9,479 nucleotides of DNA from T3Sed10-213 sp012519365 (GCA_033809355.1 JAPXLV010000086.1:1-9479); one strand, 5' to 3'. Shown: positions 1-6,836, numbered from the stretch's first letter. A program made the numbers and translations. The notes: a model not told the origin generated them from the sequence alone.

Positions 1-2
1 AT

Positions 3-767
3 GAGATTCGTCAACAGGGCGCCGATTCACTGGCCCTGCGCGCCAGCAAAAAGGCCAAAAATGAAGAGCTTCTGCTTGTTCAGATGGGCGGTATTCGTTT
101 AAGGCATGAGATGGATAAGATTCCTCTCTGGCGAGGTGACAGTGTTTTGATCAAACAGCTCATCGATGATTTTGCGACATACTTATACCTTCCACGATTG
201 AGAGATCGGGACGTTTTGATTGCAGCAATTCGTGAAGGCCTGTCCAAGCTGACATGGCAAACAGAAACCTTTGCTTATGCCGAACGATACGATGAAAAGA
301 CGGGTCGATACTTGGGTTTGTCTGCCGGCAGGAGTGTTCAATTATTGACCGATACACAATCTCTGCTTGTCAAGCCAGACATTGCTGCTCTTCAATTTGA
401 CTCAGATAGACAAAAAAACGAACTTCAATCAGGTGCTATACCTGCATTTCCTGAAGGTACGGAACAACCACAGACAGTGCCAGCAACTGCTCCGGATCAA
501 TCAAGTGCCGCTCGAGAGCCCACCAAAAAGGTCTATCGCCGTTTCCACGGTTCTGTTCGGCTGAATCCGCTTCGTGTCGGACGTGATGCCGGACAAATTG
601 CCGATGAAGTCATACAGCATTTGGCAGGAATCGTTGGAGCCGATGTCGAGGTGACACTTGAAGTTCAAGCCAACATTCCAGATGGTGCTTCTGACAAAAT
701 GGTACGCGATGTCACAGAAAACTGCAAAGTCCTGAAATTTCAGACATTCGGTTTCGAAGAAAGTTAA
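3..767 (+). CDS. DUF499-type anti-phage ATPase, C-terminal part
   Basis: The frame is open from base 3 to a TAA at 765-767, so this is the last 254 residues of a larger protein whose start lies outside the window. The segment RHEMDKIPLWRGD followed by DDFATYLYLPRLRDRDVL, and the C-terminal block RFHGSVRLNPLRVGRDAG ... EVTLEVQANIPDG, match what I recall of the C-terminus of large DUF499 proteins. These are predicted AAA-like ATPases encoded in defence clusters with DUF1156 methylases, DUF3780 proteins and helicases. A polar linker rich in Q, P and A (about residues 140-175) separates the two blocks. The Walker motifs would be upstream and are not visible. The ATG at 84 is internal, not the start, because the preceding codons (ending KNEELLLVQ) fit the family. 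The gene ends 8 nt before the next one, so the two are probably co-transcribed. Family call by recall; catalytic role inferred. Confidence 0.8.
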   Translation, partial: EIRQQGADSLALRASKKAKNEELLLVQMGGIRLRHEMDKIPLWRGDSVLIKQLIDDFATYLYLPRLRDRDVLIAAIREGLSKLTWQTETFAYAERYDEKTGRYLGLSAGRSVQLLTDTQSLLVKPDIAALQFDSDRQKNELQSGAIPAFPEGTEQPQTVPATAPDQSSAAREPTKKVYRRFHGSVRLNPLRVGRDAGQIADEVIQHLAGIVGADVEVTLEVQANIPDGASDKMVRDVTENCKVLKFQTFGFEES

Positions 768-775
768 CAATTTCA

Positions 776-1033
776 ATGAAATCCCTCTACCGCCACAAAC
801 GCAGCGGCGATATATTCGCCATTGAGACCGATGAGGCCGGTCAAGTCATCTCGACCAGCGGGCCGCTGTTTGGCGACGACTTTGACCCGAAGATGCTGGA
901 TTATGACGAATATTGGAACAGCGAAATTACGGCCAAGCTGGCGGACTTCGAGCGAATCACCAAAGATGACTATCGCGAACTGCTTCGCAAAAACGGCTTT
1001 ATCATTGACCATAACCAGAGGCATTTATTTTGA
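776..1033 (+). CDS. 85-aa protein of unknown function in the DUF499 operon
   Basis: ATG at 776, TGA at 1031-1033. It is a small acidic soluble protein starting MKSLYRHKRSGDIFAIETD, with no signal peptide, membrane segment or cysteine cluster. The N-terminal half reads like a short beta-rich fold (YRHKRSGDIFAIETDEAGQVISTSGPL). The C-terminal half is helical and charged (ITAKLADFERITKDDYRELLRK). There is no clear Shine-Dalgarno, which fits translation coupled to the DUF499 gene that ends 8 nt upstream. The next gene begins 13 nt downstream. I do not recognise a named domain. Its position directly after the ATPase suggests an accessory subunit of the same system, but that is inference only. Composition and tight spacing support it as a real gene over the overlapping shadow frames. 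Confidence 0.75.
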   Translation: MKSLYRHKRSGDIFAIETDEAGQVISTSGPLFGDDFDPKMLDYDEYWNSEITAKLADFERITKDDYRELLRKNGFIIDHNQRHLF

Positions 1034-1046
1034 GTAAGGAAGTAAT

Positions 1047-2012
1047 ATGCATTTGATGAACCGTTATAAAGGATGCTTGTTGGGTTTGGCCGTCGGGGAT
1101 GCCTTGGGTGCTCCAGTGGAGTTCCAGTCTCCGGGATCATTTGAACCTGTTACGGATATGATGGGGGGCGGAAGTTTCGGCCTCCAGGCAGGCCAGTGGA
1201 CCGATGACACGTCCTTGGCACTGTGTCTGGCCGAGAGTCTGGTTGAAAAGGGTTGTTTTGACCCAATCGATCAATTGCAGCGGTATGTCCGATGGTGGCG
1301 GCACGGGCATTTAAGTGTTACAGGCTCTTGTTTTGACATCGGAAACACCACCCGTCTGGCATTATCGCAGTTTGAAAAGACCGGCCAGCCGTATTGCGGA
1401 CAGGCACAGGGCGACTCTGCGGGCAACGGGTCTTTGATGCGGCTGGCCCCGATACCGATGTTTTATCTGTTTGCTTCCGATAAGCTGATGGAGTTTGCGG
1501 CGGCCAGTTCTCGAACGACCCATACCGCCCCGGAGGCAGTGGACGCCTGTCGCTATTATGCCGTTCTTATCGCCGGGGCACTAAATGGCGTCGACAAAAA
1601 TCAGATTTTGGCTGCAGATTTTATCCACACAAACCAGCCTCACGAGTCGATGCTTTTACAGCCTACCATACAGGCCATCGTAGAGGGTTCATACAAAACC
1701 AAGCAACCCCCGCAAATCAAAGGAACCGGCTACGTGGTCGATTGCCTTGAAGCGGCGCTGTGGGCTTTTTATCACAGTGACTCATTCGCAGACGGAGCAT
1801 TATTGGCGGTCAACCTTGGTGACGACGCCGATACTACCGCGGCCGTCTATGGACAGCTTGCTGGGGCATATTACGGAATCGAGGGCATTCCTTCCATATG
1901 GCTTCAAACGTTGGCTAAAAAAGACCTTGTCGAATCGTTTGCCCAGAGGCTTTATGAAATAGCGATGAGTCAACGTACCGGCGATTTTCTCCCACAACCG
2001 CAGCGGCGATAG
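1047..2012 (+). CDS. ADP-ribosylglycohydrolase family protein (DraG-like)
   Basis: A 321-aa protein with the hallmarks of the ADP-ribosylglycohydrolase (DraG/ARH) family: GCLLGLAVGDALGAP at residues 9-23, the metal-binding WTDDTSLAL at 51-59, FDIGNTT at 96-102, SAGNGSLMRLAP at 124-135, TTHTAPEA at 157-164 and the second metal motif GDDADTTAAVYGQ at 258-270. Family members use two Mg ions to remove ADP-ribose from proteins, nucleic acids or small molecules. The acidic metal ligands (D53, D54, and D259, D260, D262) all appear present, so it should be active. Length is normal for the family and no signal peptide is seen. AAGGAAG at 1036-1042 serves the ATG at 1047; the ATG at 1056 (MNRYKG) is an alternative start closer to the usual family N-terminus. 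Its target is unknown. Its place after a defence ATPase suggests it may reverse an ADP-ribosylation linked to the system, but it could also be housekeeping. Confidence 0.9.
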   Translation: MHLMNRYKGCLLGLAVGDALGAPVEFQSPGSFEPVTDMMGGGSFGLQAGQWTDDTSLALCLAESLVEKGCFDPIDQLQRYVRWWRHGHLSVTGSCFDIGNTTRLALSQFEKTGQPYCGQAQGDSAGNGSLMRLAPIPMFYLFASDKLMEFAAASSRTTHTAPEAVDACRYYAVLIAGALNGVDKNQILAADFIHTNQPHESMLLQPTIQAIVEGSYKTKQPPQIKGTGYVVDCLEAALWAFYHSDSFADGALLAVNLGDDADTTAAVYGQLAGAYYGIEGIPSIWLQTLAKKDLVESFAQRLYEIAMSQRTGDFLPQPQRR

Positions 2013-2044
2013 AAATCGATGCGATAATACTGAAAGTGATATCA

Positions 2045-2323
2045 ATGGCCAAACAATTGTATGTTGGAAATTTAAGCCCTGAAACGAACGATTCTCTACT
2101 GAAAGCACTCTTTCTGATGTTTGGGGCCGTTGAAAAGGCGTATGTGATTCCCGACCCGCAAACAGGTAAATGCAAGGGATACGGATTTGTGGTGATCAGC
2201 AGCGATGCAGAAGCTCAAGCTGCGATTAAAGCACTGGATGGAAAGAAGTGCGGCGATTATACTGTCAAGGTCGAAGAATCCAAAGGTAAACAGAAATCTA
2301 AGCTGGAGAAAAACGAACAATAA
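2045..2323 (+). CDS. single-RRM RNA-binding protein
   Basis: A 92-aa protein made almost entirely of one RNA recognition motif. RNP2 is LYVGNL (residues 5-10) and RNP1 is KGYGFVVI (44-51), with aromatic residues Y6, Y46 and F48 at the RNA-stacking positions. The tail (about 77-92) is lysine-rich and probably disordered. Short RRM proteins of this kind occur in cyanobacteria, planctomycetes and some proteobacteria, and bind single-stranded RNA. I chose the ATG at 2045 over the upstream in-frame GTG at 2036 because the family starts M-x-K-x-L/I-Y-V-G-N and GAAAG at 2032-2036 is at a usable distance. The stop codon overlaps the start of the next gene by one base (TAATG at 2321-2325), so the two are likely translationally coupled. 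RNA targets cannot be inferred. Confidence 0.9.
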   Translation: MAKQLYVGNLSPETNDSLLKALFLMFGAVEKAYVIPDPQTGKCKGYGFVVISSDAEAQAAIKALDGKKCGDYTVKVEESKGKQKSKLEKNEQ

Positions 2324-3585
2324 TGTTAGTAACTTTTTATACATTTTTGGTCGAGCGGGATGTCGCCGGGGCGCACGTGTTGGCATCGATGCTGACGATT
2401 GCCGGAATTGTGCTGATTGCAGCGGTGCTGTATGTCGTTCTAAGACAGGTGGTTGTGCGGCTGATTTCAAGGCTGGCAGAGCGGACGCGGACGCAGTGGG
2501 ATGATATGTTTGTCAAGCGTGGCGTGTTCCATCGTCTGGCAGCACTGGCACCTGGTATCTTAGCTCACATGCTGGCAGGGCTGTGGATGGGGCCGGATAC
2601 GCCGATGGCCGCAGCCGGAAACGCGATGCAGCTTGCAGCGACGCTGTGGATGCTGCTTTTCGGGATGCTGGCGATTCACGCATTCTTGGACGCCTTGGTT
2701 GATGTCTATAACACACTGCCATTTGCCCGGCAGTTGCCGATTCGCAGCTTTGTGCAGGTGGTCAAGCTGGTAACGGTGCTGGTGTTTCTGATTATCACGA
2801 TTTCAATGCTTCTGGGTAAATCGCCGGCTCTGCTGATCAGCGGGATGGGGGCGATGACAGCAGTCCTGATGCTGGTCTTTAAAGACCCGATTTTGGGGTT
2901 TGTGGCCGGGATTCAGCTTTCGGCCAACCGAATGCTCGCTGTTGGCGACTGGCTGGAGATGCCCAAACACAACGCTGACGGCGACGTGATTGAGGTGACG
3001 CTAACAACCGTAAAGGTGCGCAACTGGGATCAGACAATTACAACGATTCCAACATATGCTTTGATTGCCGATTCCTTCAAGAATTGGCGCGGGATGAGCG
3101 AGGCGGGCGGCAGACGCATCAAACGCAGCGTCTTTATTGATATGACCAGTGTCCGCTTTTTGAACCCTGATGACATCGAGCGGCTGCGTAAGGCGCAATT
3201 GCTCACCGCCTACATCACCGATAAAATCGCGGATATCGAGCGATACAACCGTGAGCATGGTATCGACCCAGCATCGCCGGTTAATGGGCGGCGACTGACC
3301 AATATCGGCACATTTCGCGCCTATCTGTCGGCCTACTTGAAATTCCATCCCGGCATTCATCAGAATTTGATTATGATGGTCCGGCAGCTTCAACCGACCG
3401 CTGAAGGGCTGCCGATAGAGATCTATGCCTTTACCAGCGATACCGGTTGGGTGGCGCACGAGGGTGTACAATCGGACATCTTTGACCATATCCTGGCGAT
3501 CATACCGGAGTTCGGCCTGCGCGTCTTTCAGTCGCCAACAGGCAGCGACATTCGGTCTTTAGTTGCAGAGCGTCGGGAAAGATGA
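2323..3585 (+). CDS. ybdG: YbdG-type mechanosensitive channel (MscS superfamily)
   Basis: A 420-aa integral membrane protein, full length compared with E. coli YbdG (about 415 aa). Hydrophobic segments lie near residues 18-45, 70-90, 100-125, 145-165 and 168-205. The last is the pore-lining helix region of the MscS fold, with ISGMGAMTAVLMLVFKDP followed by FVAGIQLSANRMLAVGDWL. The cytoplasmic beta domain follows (LTTVKVRNWDQTITTIPT), then SFKNWRGMSEAGGRRIKRS and the C-terminal QSPTGSDIRSL, all very close to the YbdG sequence as I remember it. Channels of this type open under membrane tension during hypo-osmotic shock. The start codon overlaps the stop of the RRM gene by one base and has no separate strong ribosome binding site, which points to re-initiation. 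It is the last gene of the + strand run; I see no clear terminator before the IS30 remnant. Confidence 0.93.
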   Translation: MLVTFYTFLVERDVAGAHVLASMLTIAGIVLIAAVLYVVLRQVVVRLISRLAERTRTQWDDMFVKRGVFHRLAALAPGILAHMLAGLWMGPDTPMAAAGNAMQLAATLWMLLFGMLAIHAFLDALVDVYNTLPFARQLPIRSFVQVVKLVTVLVFLIITISMLLGKSPALLISGMGAMTAVLMLVFKDPILGFVAGIQLSANRMLAVGDWLEMPKHNADGDVIEVTLTTVKVRNWDQTITTIPTYALIADSFKNWRGMSEAGGRRIKRSVFIDMTSVRFLNPDDIERLRKAQLLTAYITDKIADIERYNREHGIDPASPVNGRRLTNIGTFRAYLSAYLKFHPGIHQNLIMMVRQLQPTAEGLPIEIYAFTSDTGWVAHEGVQSDIFDHILAIIPEFGLRVFQSPTGSDIRSLVAERRER

Positions 3586-3618
3586 AAAATGTCGGCCAGA
3601 ATCCACAAGAAGAAGAGC

Positions 3619-3773
3619 GGATTCAACTCCCAAGTGCAACTGAATCAAATCCTGTTTTGTTAGCCGGTTAACTTTTTTCGTTTATAAAATACTTCATTGG
3701 GTGTCCGATAGCCAAGTGATTTTCTGGGTCGATTATTCAGCCGTTCCATGAGGTGCTCAATTTGCTCATCGGT
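3619..3773 (-). mobile_element. IS30-family remnant (3' end)
   Basis: Only the 3' terminal part of an IS30-family element is left. The outer end at about 3619-3640 (attcaactcccaagtgcaac) resembles the terminal inverted repeats of many IS30 relatives, and the C-terminus of the transposase reads inward from 3660. Toward higher coordinates the IS30 match is lost after about 3773, just inside the 84-bp repeat that abuts the IS66 block. The element is therefore an old truncated copy that served as landing ground for IS66. Family call from the protein motif; the inverted repeat call is by recall and less sure. Confidence 0.65.
3660..3773 (-). pseudogene. IS30-family transposase, C-terminal fragment
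   Basis: Reading the - strand from 3773 to the TAA at 3662-3660 gives 37 residues: TDEQIEHLMERLNNRPRK followed by SLGYRTPNEVFYKRKKLTG. The LNNRPRKxLGYRTPxEVF signature is the conserved C-terminus of the IS30-family DDE transposase. The catalytic core is missing, and an in-frame stop (TAA, complement of 3789-3791) lies a few codons upstream of the preserved part, so nothing functional can be made. Confidence 0.8.
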
Positions 3774-3822
3774 CCATCTATACCAAAATTACTCAGATTA
3801 TGAAACCCAAAAGCAAATCTTC
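3739..3822. repeat. 84-bp direct repeat, left copy
   Basis: These bases (from agccgttccatgagg to gcaaatcttc) are repeated without a difference at 6837-6920. This copy ends exactly at the outer tip of the truncated IS66 copy (GTGTC at 3823). It contains the codons for TDEQIEHLMER of the IS30 fragment plus about 49 bp of unassigned sequence. IS66-family elements normally duplicate 8 bp of target, so an 84-bp flush duplication is not an ordinary target site duplication. Confidence 0.9.
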
Positions 3823-3855
3823 GTGTCTTTTCGGCAGGCGAGAAAAAAATGGAAT

Positions 3856-4174
3856 TTATTCGGGCCCGGCGGTGTGTTGGAGCGTGTGGCGGTAGTTCCA
3901 GGGCATCCAGTCGGCGGGGGTTGAGGCGGCGGTTTTGATATTTTTCTNNNNNNNNNNNNNNNNNNNNNNNNNNNNNNNNNNNNNNNNNNNNNNNNNNNNN
4001 NNNNNNNNNNNNNNNNNNNNNNNNNNNNNNNNNNNNNNNNNNNNNNNGGCCAGCCAAATCTTCAGTTCAGCCATTTTCGGACCACTGCGGGTCTGATGCC
4101 AGTCGAGGCGCTGCTCATCGGACAATCCCTGTTCTTTGGCTTCGGCGTCATTCTGATAGACGGCCTTGAGAATC
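3856..4174 (-). pseudogene. tnpC: IS66 transposase TnpC, C-terminal fragment with gap
   Basis: This is the 3' part of a second tnpC. It would encode residues 401-566 of the 566-residue protein, ending HTLQHTAGPE with TAA at 3858-3856. Sequence is present for residues 401-442 and for the last 30 or so; the middle is N. It lacks the zinc-binding region and both catalytic aspartates, so it cannot be active. The junction at 4174/4175 runs straight into a terminal inverted repeat. Confidence 0.7.
3948..4047. other. 100-N assembly gap
   Basis: Exactly 100 N, the conventional placeholder for a scaffold join of unknown length. Both sides are IS66 sequence found again downstream, so the gap was caused by the repeat. 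Open frames that cross it are meaningless. Confidence 0.99.
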
Positions 4175-4194
4175 GTGTCTTTTCGGCAGGCGAG
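4175..4194 (+). repeat. IS66 left terminal inverted repeat
   Basis: Starts GTGTCTTTTCGGCAGGCG, 33 bp outside the tnpC stop codon. The same end occurs again at 3823-3842 in the truncated copy, where it meets the 84-bp repeat. Confidence 0.8.
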
Positions 4195-4207
4195 AAAAAA
4201 ATGGAAT

Positions 4208-5908
4208 TTATTCGGGCCCGGCGGTGTGTTGGAGCGTGTGGCGGTAGTTCCAGGGCATCCAGTCGGCGGGGGTTGAGGCGGCGGTTTTGATATTTTTCTG
4301 GAGTTGAACCAGATAGTCGAACGGGTTGACCTTGTTCAGTTCGCAGGTATGGATCAGGCTCATAAACAGATCGCCGACGCGGGCGCCGTTGAGGGTTTTA
4401 TAGAAGTAGGCGTTTTTGCGATGCAGAATCACTTTTTTCAGTGCTTGTTCACAGACGTTATTGTCAAGGGGTGCCCCCGGCTGCCTTAAAAACAGCGTCA
4501 GTTCCTCCCAGTGCCGGAGCATATAGCCGATCGCTTCGCCCAGGCCGCTGTTGGGCTCGACTTTCTTTTGCTCGATCTGCTCGGCCAGCCAAATCTTCAG
4601 TTCAGCCATTTTCGGACCACTGCGGGTCTGATGCCAGTCGAGGCGCTGCTCATCGGACAATCCCTGTTCTTTGGCTTCGGCGTCATTCTGATAGACGGCC
4701 TTGAGAATCTGGAGCACATAGAGGCATTCGTCCGGGAAGTGCATGGCCACCTCGACGAATCGCCGCCGTCCATGGGTCAGACAGTTGCCCAGGATTGTGT
4801 TGAGCGAATCGGGCATATTGCGGCTCAGGGCGTCGCACATCTGGATCGGACGCTGCCGTTCGGCCTGGCGTTGTTTGAGCAACGCGACCAGATTCTCGCC
4901 GGCATGGTCAGGGCCGGTGAAGAACAACGCGATCCGATGATCGTCCACGACCGACACGATGCCGGAGGTGAATACACCTTTACGCCGGGCTTTGGGCGGA
5001 GCGTCCGCACAGGAGGCTGCGTTAGCCTGACGGCACAGTTCCTGTACCCTCATCGTCGTATCGTCATTGTGCAGCACACGACCCTGGGCGGCCTGATAAA
5101 CCATCTGCTCAAATACCGGCTCCAGCGTAGCGGCGCTGCCTTCGACGATCTCCCACTGGGTCGCCGCCGGCAGCGGAATCCCCAGGCTGCCCTGGAGCCG
5201 TTGAAGGCGATTGAACGGAAACCCGCTGCCATACTTGAGCAAGGCGATCATGCCGGCGGCCTCGGCGTCGTACTTCTCGGAGCCGACCTCCGGCGGCGCC
5301 TGGGCGGTAAAAATCGCCCCGCACAGCCCGCACCGCAGTTTTTCGAGCTCGACCACCTTCGCCCCCAGCGGCGCCTGCCCCCGGAGTCGTACCAAGCGGC
5401 TGGGCTTGGTTGTATACACCGTGCCTTTGTGACAGTTCGGGCACGGATCGCCCGGCTTGAGGGATGCGTGCTTGACGTGAACGGTCTCGGCACCGGAATA
5501 CGCATCGGCGCCGTTACGGCCATGCCCTTTAGGTTTGGACGTCGGCGGGGTATCCTTCTGGTCGGCGGGCGGGGCGTTGGAGGAGTCGTCGGAGCTATCA
5601 CCATTCAGAATCTTCTCCATGACCTTGCGGGTCGATTCGGTGGCAGCGCCAAAGAGCATCTGTTTGAGCTTCTGGACGGACACATGCTTCTTTTCCAGTT
5701 CCTGGGTCAAGAAGTGCAGCGTCTCTACAACGGAGCGGAGTAACTGGCAATCCGGCTCACTGAGCGGCGTTTGTTTTGACCGTTCAATGATTTTCTCCAG
5801 TGTGCCGATATCCAGATCGATACACCCCGTGTTATCCGGCGGGGAAGGATTGGATTTCGGCGGGCCTTTACCGCCCAACTGTCGGCGAAATCGTCCTAAC
5901 TGACCCAT
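4208..5908 (-). CDS. tnpC: IS66 transposase TnpC
   Basis: A 566-aa DDE transposase, normal length for the family. An N-terminal leucine-rich helical region (about 35-100) is typical of IS66 TnpC and mediates self-association or DNA contacts. A low-complexity linker follows (101-145), then a zinc-binding motif with CPNC at 156-159 and CGLC at 193-196. The catalytic core follows: first acid in HNDDTTMRV (D282/D283), second in CDALSRN (D359), glutamate in DNNVCEQ (E487), and the C-terminal segment with HRKNAYFYKT. ATG at 5908 is preceded on the - strand by AAAAGG at a good distance. tnpB ends 74 bp upstream. A 410-residue open frame on the opposite strand is only its shadow. All motifs are seen in the sequence; activity is inferred. 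Confidence 0.96.
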   Translation of the reverse strand: MGQLGRFRRQLGGKGPPKSNPSPPDNTGCIDLDIGTLEKIIERSKQTPLSEPDCQLLRSVVETLHFLTQELEKKHVSVQKLKQMLFGAATESTRKVMEKILNGDSSDDSSNAPPADQKDTPPTSKPKGHGRNGADAYSGAETVHVKHASLKPGDPCPNCHKGTVYTTKPSRLVRLRGQAPLGAKVVELEKLRCGLCGAIFTAQAPPEVGSEKYDAEAAGMIALLKYGSGFPFNRLQRLQGSLGIPLPAATQWEIVEGSAATLEPVFEQMVYQAAQGRVLHNDDTTMRVQELCRQANAASCADAPPKARRKGVFTSGIVSVVDDHRIALFFTGPDHAGENLVALLKQRQAERQRPIQMCDALSRNMPDSLNTILGNCLTHGRRRFVEVAMHFPDECLYVLQILKAVYQNDAEAKEQGLSDEQRLDWHQTRSGPKMAELKIWLAEQIEQKKVEPNSGLGEAIGYMLRHWEELTLFLRQPGAPLDNNVCEQALKKVILHRKNAYFYKTLNGARVGDLFMSLIHTCELNKVNPFDYLVQLQKNIKTAASTPADWMPWNYRHTLQHTAGPE

Positions 5909-5982
5909 AGCATTGTCCTTTTGAAAACAGGCGATATTTATTATCGGACAGTGGCGGGGTGAAACTTGACTTATTTTTCTTT

Positions 5983-6345
5983 TTACGATAGCCCATCCAC
6001 CCGTCGCCAGGGTGGACGGCCTTTAGCTGCCGCTGGATTGCCTCCGCTCAGCAAAACACCCAACTGATGGGCCTCCAGGGACTGCGTGGCCGATGAGCTG
6101 TGCTGCGGCCACCACCCGAAACGCCCCTGCGAGAGCCGCTTCTGGCACAACCAAAAGCCTTGGCCGTCATACACCAACACTTTGACCGCAGTCGCTCGGC
6201 GGTTACGAAATACAAAGACAACCCCTTTGAAAGGGTCGTGCCGTAACTGTTCCTTGCAAACCCGCGCCAGACCGTCAATCCCTTTGCGGAAATCCGCCGG
6301 TTCCACCGCCACCAGAATCCGCATGTGCGGCGTTAACTGAATCAT
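5983..6345 (-). CDS. tnpB: IS66 accessory protein TnpB (Orf2-like)
   Basis: A 120-aa protein with the conserved IS66 TnpB pattern: DFRKGIDGLARVC (18-30), DPFKGVVFVFRNRR (37-50), KVLVYDGQGFWLCQKRL (55-71) and GRFGWWP (74-80). The protein is required for transposition of IS66 elements, but its biochemical role is not well defined. Its ATG overlaps the tnpA stop by four bases (ATGA at 6345-6342), showing translational coupling. The C-terminus is slightly longer than the core and ends in a basic stretch (GRPPWRRVDG). Confidence 0.95.
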   Translation of the reverse strand: MIQLTPHMRILVAVEPADFRKGIDGLARVCKEQLRHDPFKGVVFVFRNRRATAVKVLVYDGQGFWLCQKRLSQGRFGWWPQHSSSATQSLEAHQLGVLLSGGNPAAAKGRPPWRRVDGLS

Positions 6346-6749
6346 GGCTGGTCATTCCACAGGGCACGGCTCAAGGCCGCCAGATCGGGCAACTGAGGGC
6401 CTTTCAGATGGATGCGAATCGAGGTCCCATCAGGCCGGCGGCATTCCAGAGCACACTCGGCCGCCGCTGTCAGTTCAGACGGCAGCAGTTCGATAAACTT
6501 CGTACTGGGTGCAGCGTCTGAGGGGGTATCCGAAACGGTCGATTCCAGCCGCTTCTTCAGGCCACTGTAATCCAACCCCAAGGTCTTGGCTGTCTGGTTG
6601 ACACCATACGTCCGGGCCAGTTTGACCGCCGCCGACCATAGCGAGTCCGGTAGGCGGCGATAGCCCTTGTGCGTCTTTCTGAACTTGTCAAATCGCTGCC
6701 GGCCACGGGCCAACCGAGCCGGTACTTTCAATTTTGACCGGGTACTCAT
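6342..6749 (-). CDS. tnpA: IS66 accessory protein TnpA (Orf1-like)
   Basis: A 135-aa protein with a predicted helix-turn-helix at about 47-68 (YGVNQTAKTLGLDYSGLKKRL). A divergent C-terminal part follows (FIELLPSE, then ECRRPDGTSIRIHL), as in other IS66 TnpA proteins that carry a short DNA-binding domain. It probably binds the element ends. ATG at 6749; GGAG at 6760-6757 is a good ribosome binding site. It is the first gene of the tnpABC operon and overlaps tnpB by four bases. Confidence 0.92.
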   Translation of the reverse strand: MSTRSKLKVPARLARGRQRFDKFRKTHKGYRRLPDSLWSAAVKLARTYGVNQTAKTLGLDYSGLKKRLESTVSDTPSDAAPSTKFIELLPSELTAAAECALECRRPDGTSIRIHLKGPQLPDLAALSRALWNDQP

Positions 6750-6760
6750 GGGGCGTCTCC

Positions 6761-6788
6761 ATTATAGCATATTCCTGACGACGCACAA
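6761..6788 (-). promoter_or_regulatory. candidate tnpABC promoter inside IS66
   Basis: On the - strand a consensus -10 box TATAAT (6766-6761) is preceded by TGC, giving an extended -10. A weak -35 (TTGTGC, 6788-6783) lies 16 bp upstream. The start codon of tnpA is only 11 nt after the -10 box, so the transcript from this promoter would have a leader of only a few bases. Predicted from sequence only. Confidence 0.5.
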
Positions 6789-6816
6789 AATACCACCCGC
6801 GAAAATTCCTGTCACG

Positions 6817-6836
6817 CACGCTTACCGAAAACACAC
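6817..6836 (-). repeat. IS66 right terminal inverted repeat
   Basis: Read on the - strand it begins GTGTGTTTTCGGTAAGCG and pairs with the left end with three differences in 18. It lies upstream of the tnpA promoter. Confidence 0.8.

Larger units (their letters stand above)
3823..4174 (-). mobile_element. truncated IS66 copy, interrupted by assembly gap
   Basis: Bases 3823-3947 equal 4175-4299 (terminal inverted repeat and 3' end of tnpC). Bases 4048-4174 equal 4583-4709 (inside tnpC). They sit on either side of a 100-N gap and in the same order as in the complete element. The simplest reading is one truncated copy covering the first 535 bp of the element, joined directly to the inverted repeat of the complete copy at 4175. 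The missing piece would be the 283 bp equivalent to 4300-4582. A scaffold error at a collapsed repeat is the main alternative. Confidence 0.7.
4175..6836 (-). mobile_element. complete IS66-family insertion sequence
   Basis: A 2662-bp element with three genes in the classical IS66 order tnpA-tnpB-tnpC on the - strand. The two ends are imperfect inverted repeats. Reading inward, the left end is GTGTCTTTTCGGCAGGCG and the right end GTGTGTTTTCGGTAAGCG, with 15 of 18 bases equal. All three frames are intact, so the element may be active or only recently silent. It is flanked on the left by the truncated copy of itself and on the right by the 84-bp repeat. Confidence 0.92.

Noticed and set aside
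2096..2470. 124-residue - strand frame across the RRM-ybdG junction
   Set aside because: Antisense to two genes with clear family motifs; no protein features of its own.
3737..4125. Open frames running through the N gap
   Set aside because: They depend on the arbitrary 100-N length; one of them is merely the tnpC fragment frame that stays open by chance.
4511..5743. 410-residue open frame on the + strand
   Set aside because: It lies fully antisense to tnpC, whose zinc and DDE motifs are plain. Long antisense frames are common in GC-rich transposase genes.
5996..6016. 7-bp inverted repeat (TCCACCC/GGGTGGA) at the 3' end of tnpB
   Set aside because: Inside coding sequence and without a T-run on the - strand; probably chance in GC-rich codons.
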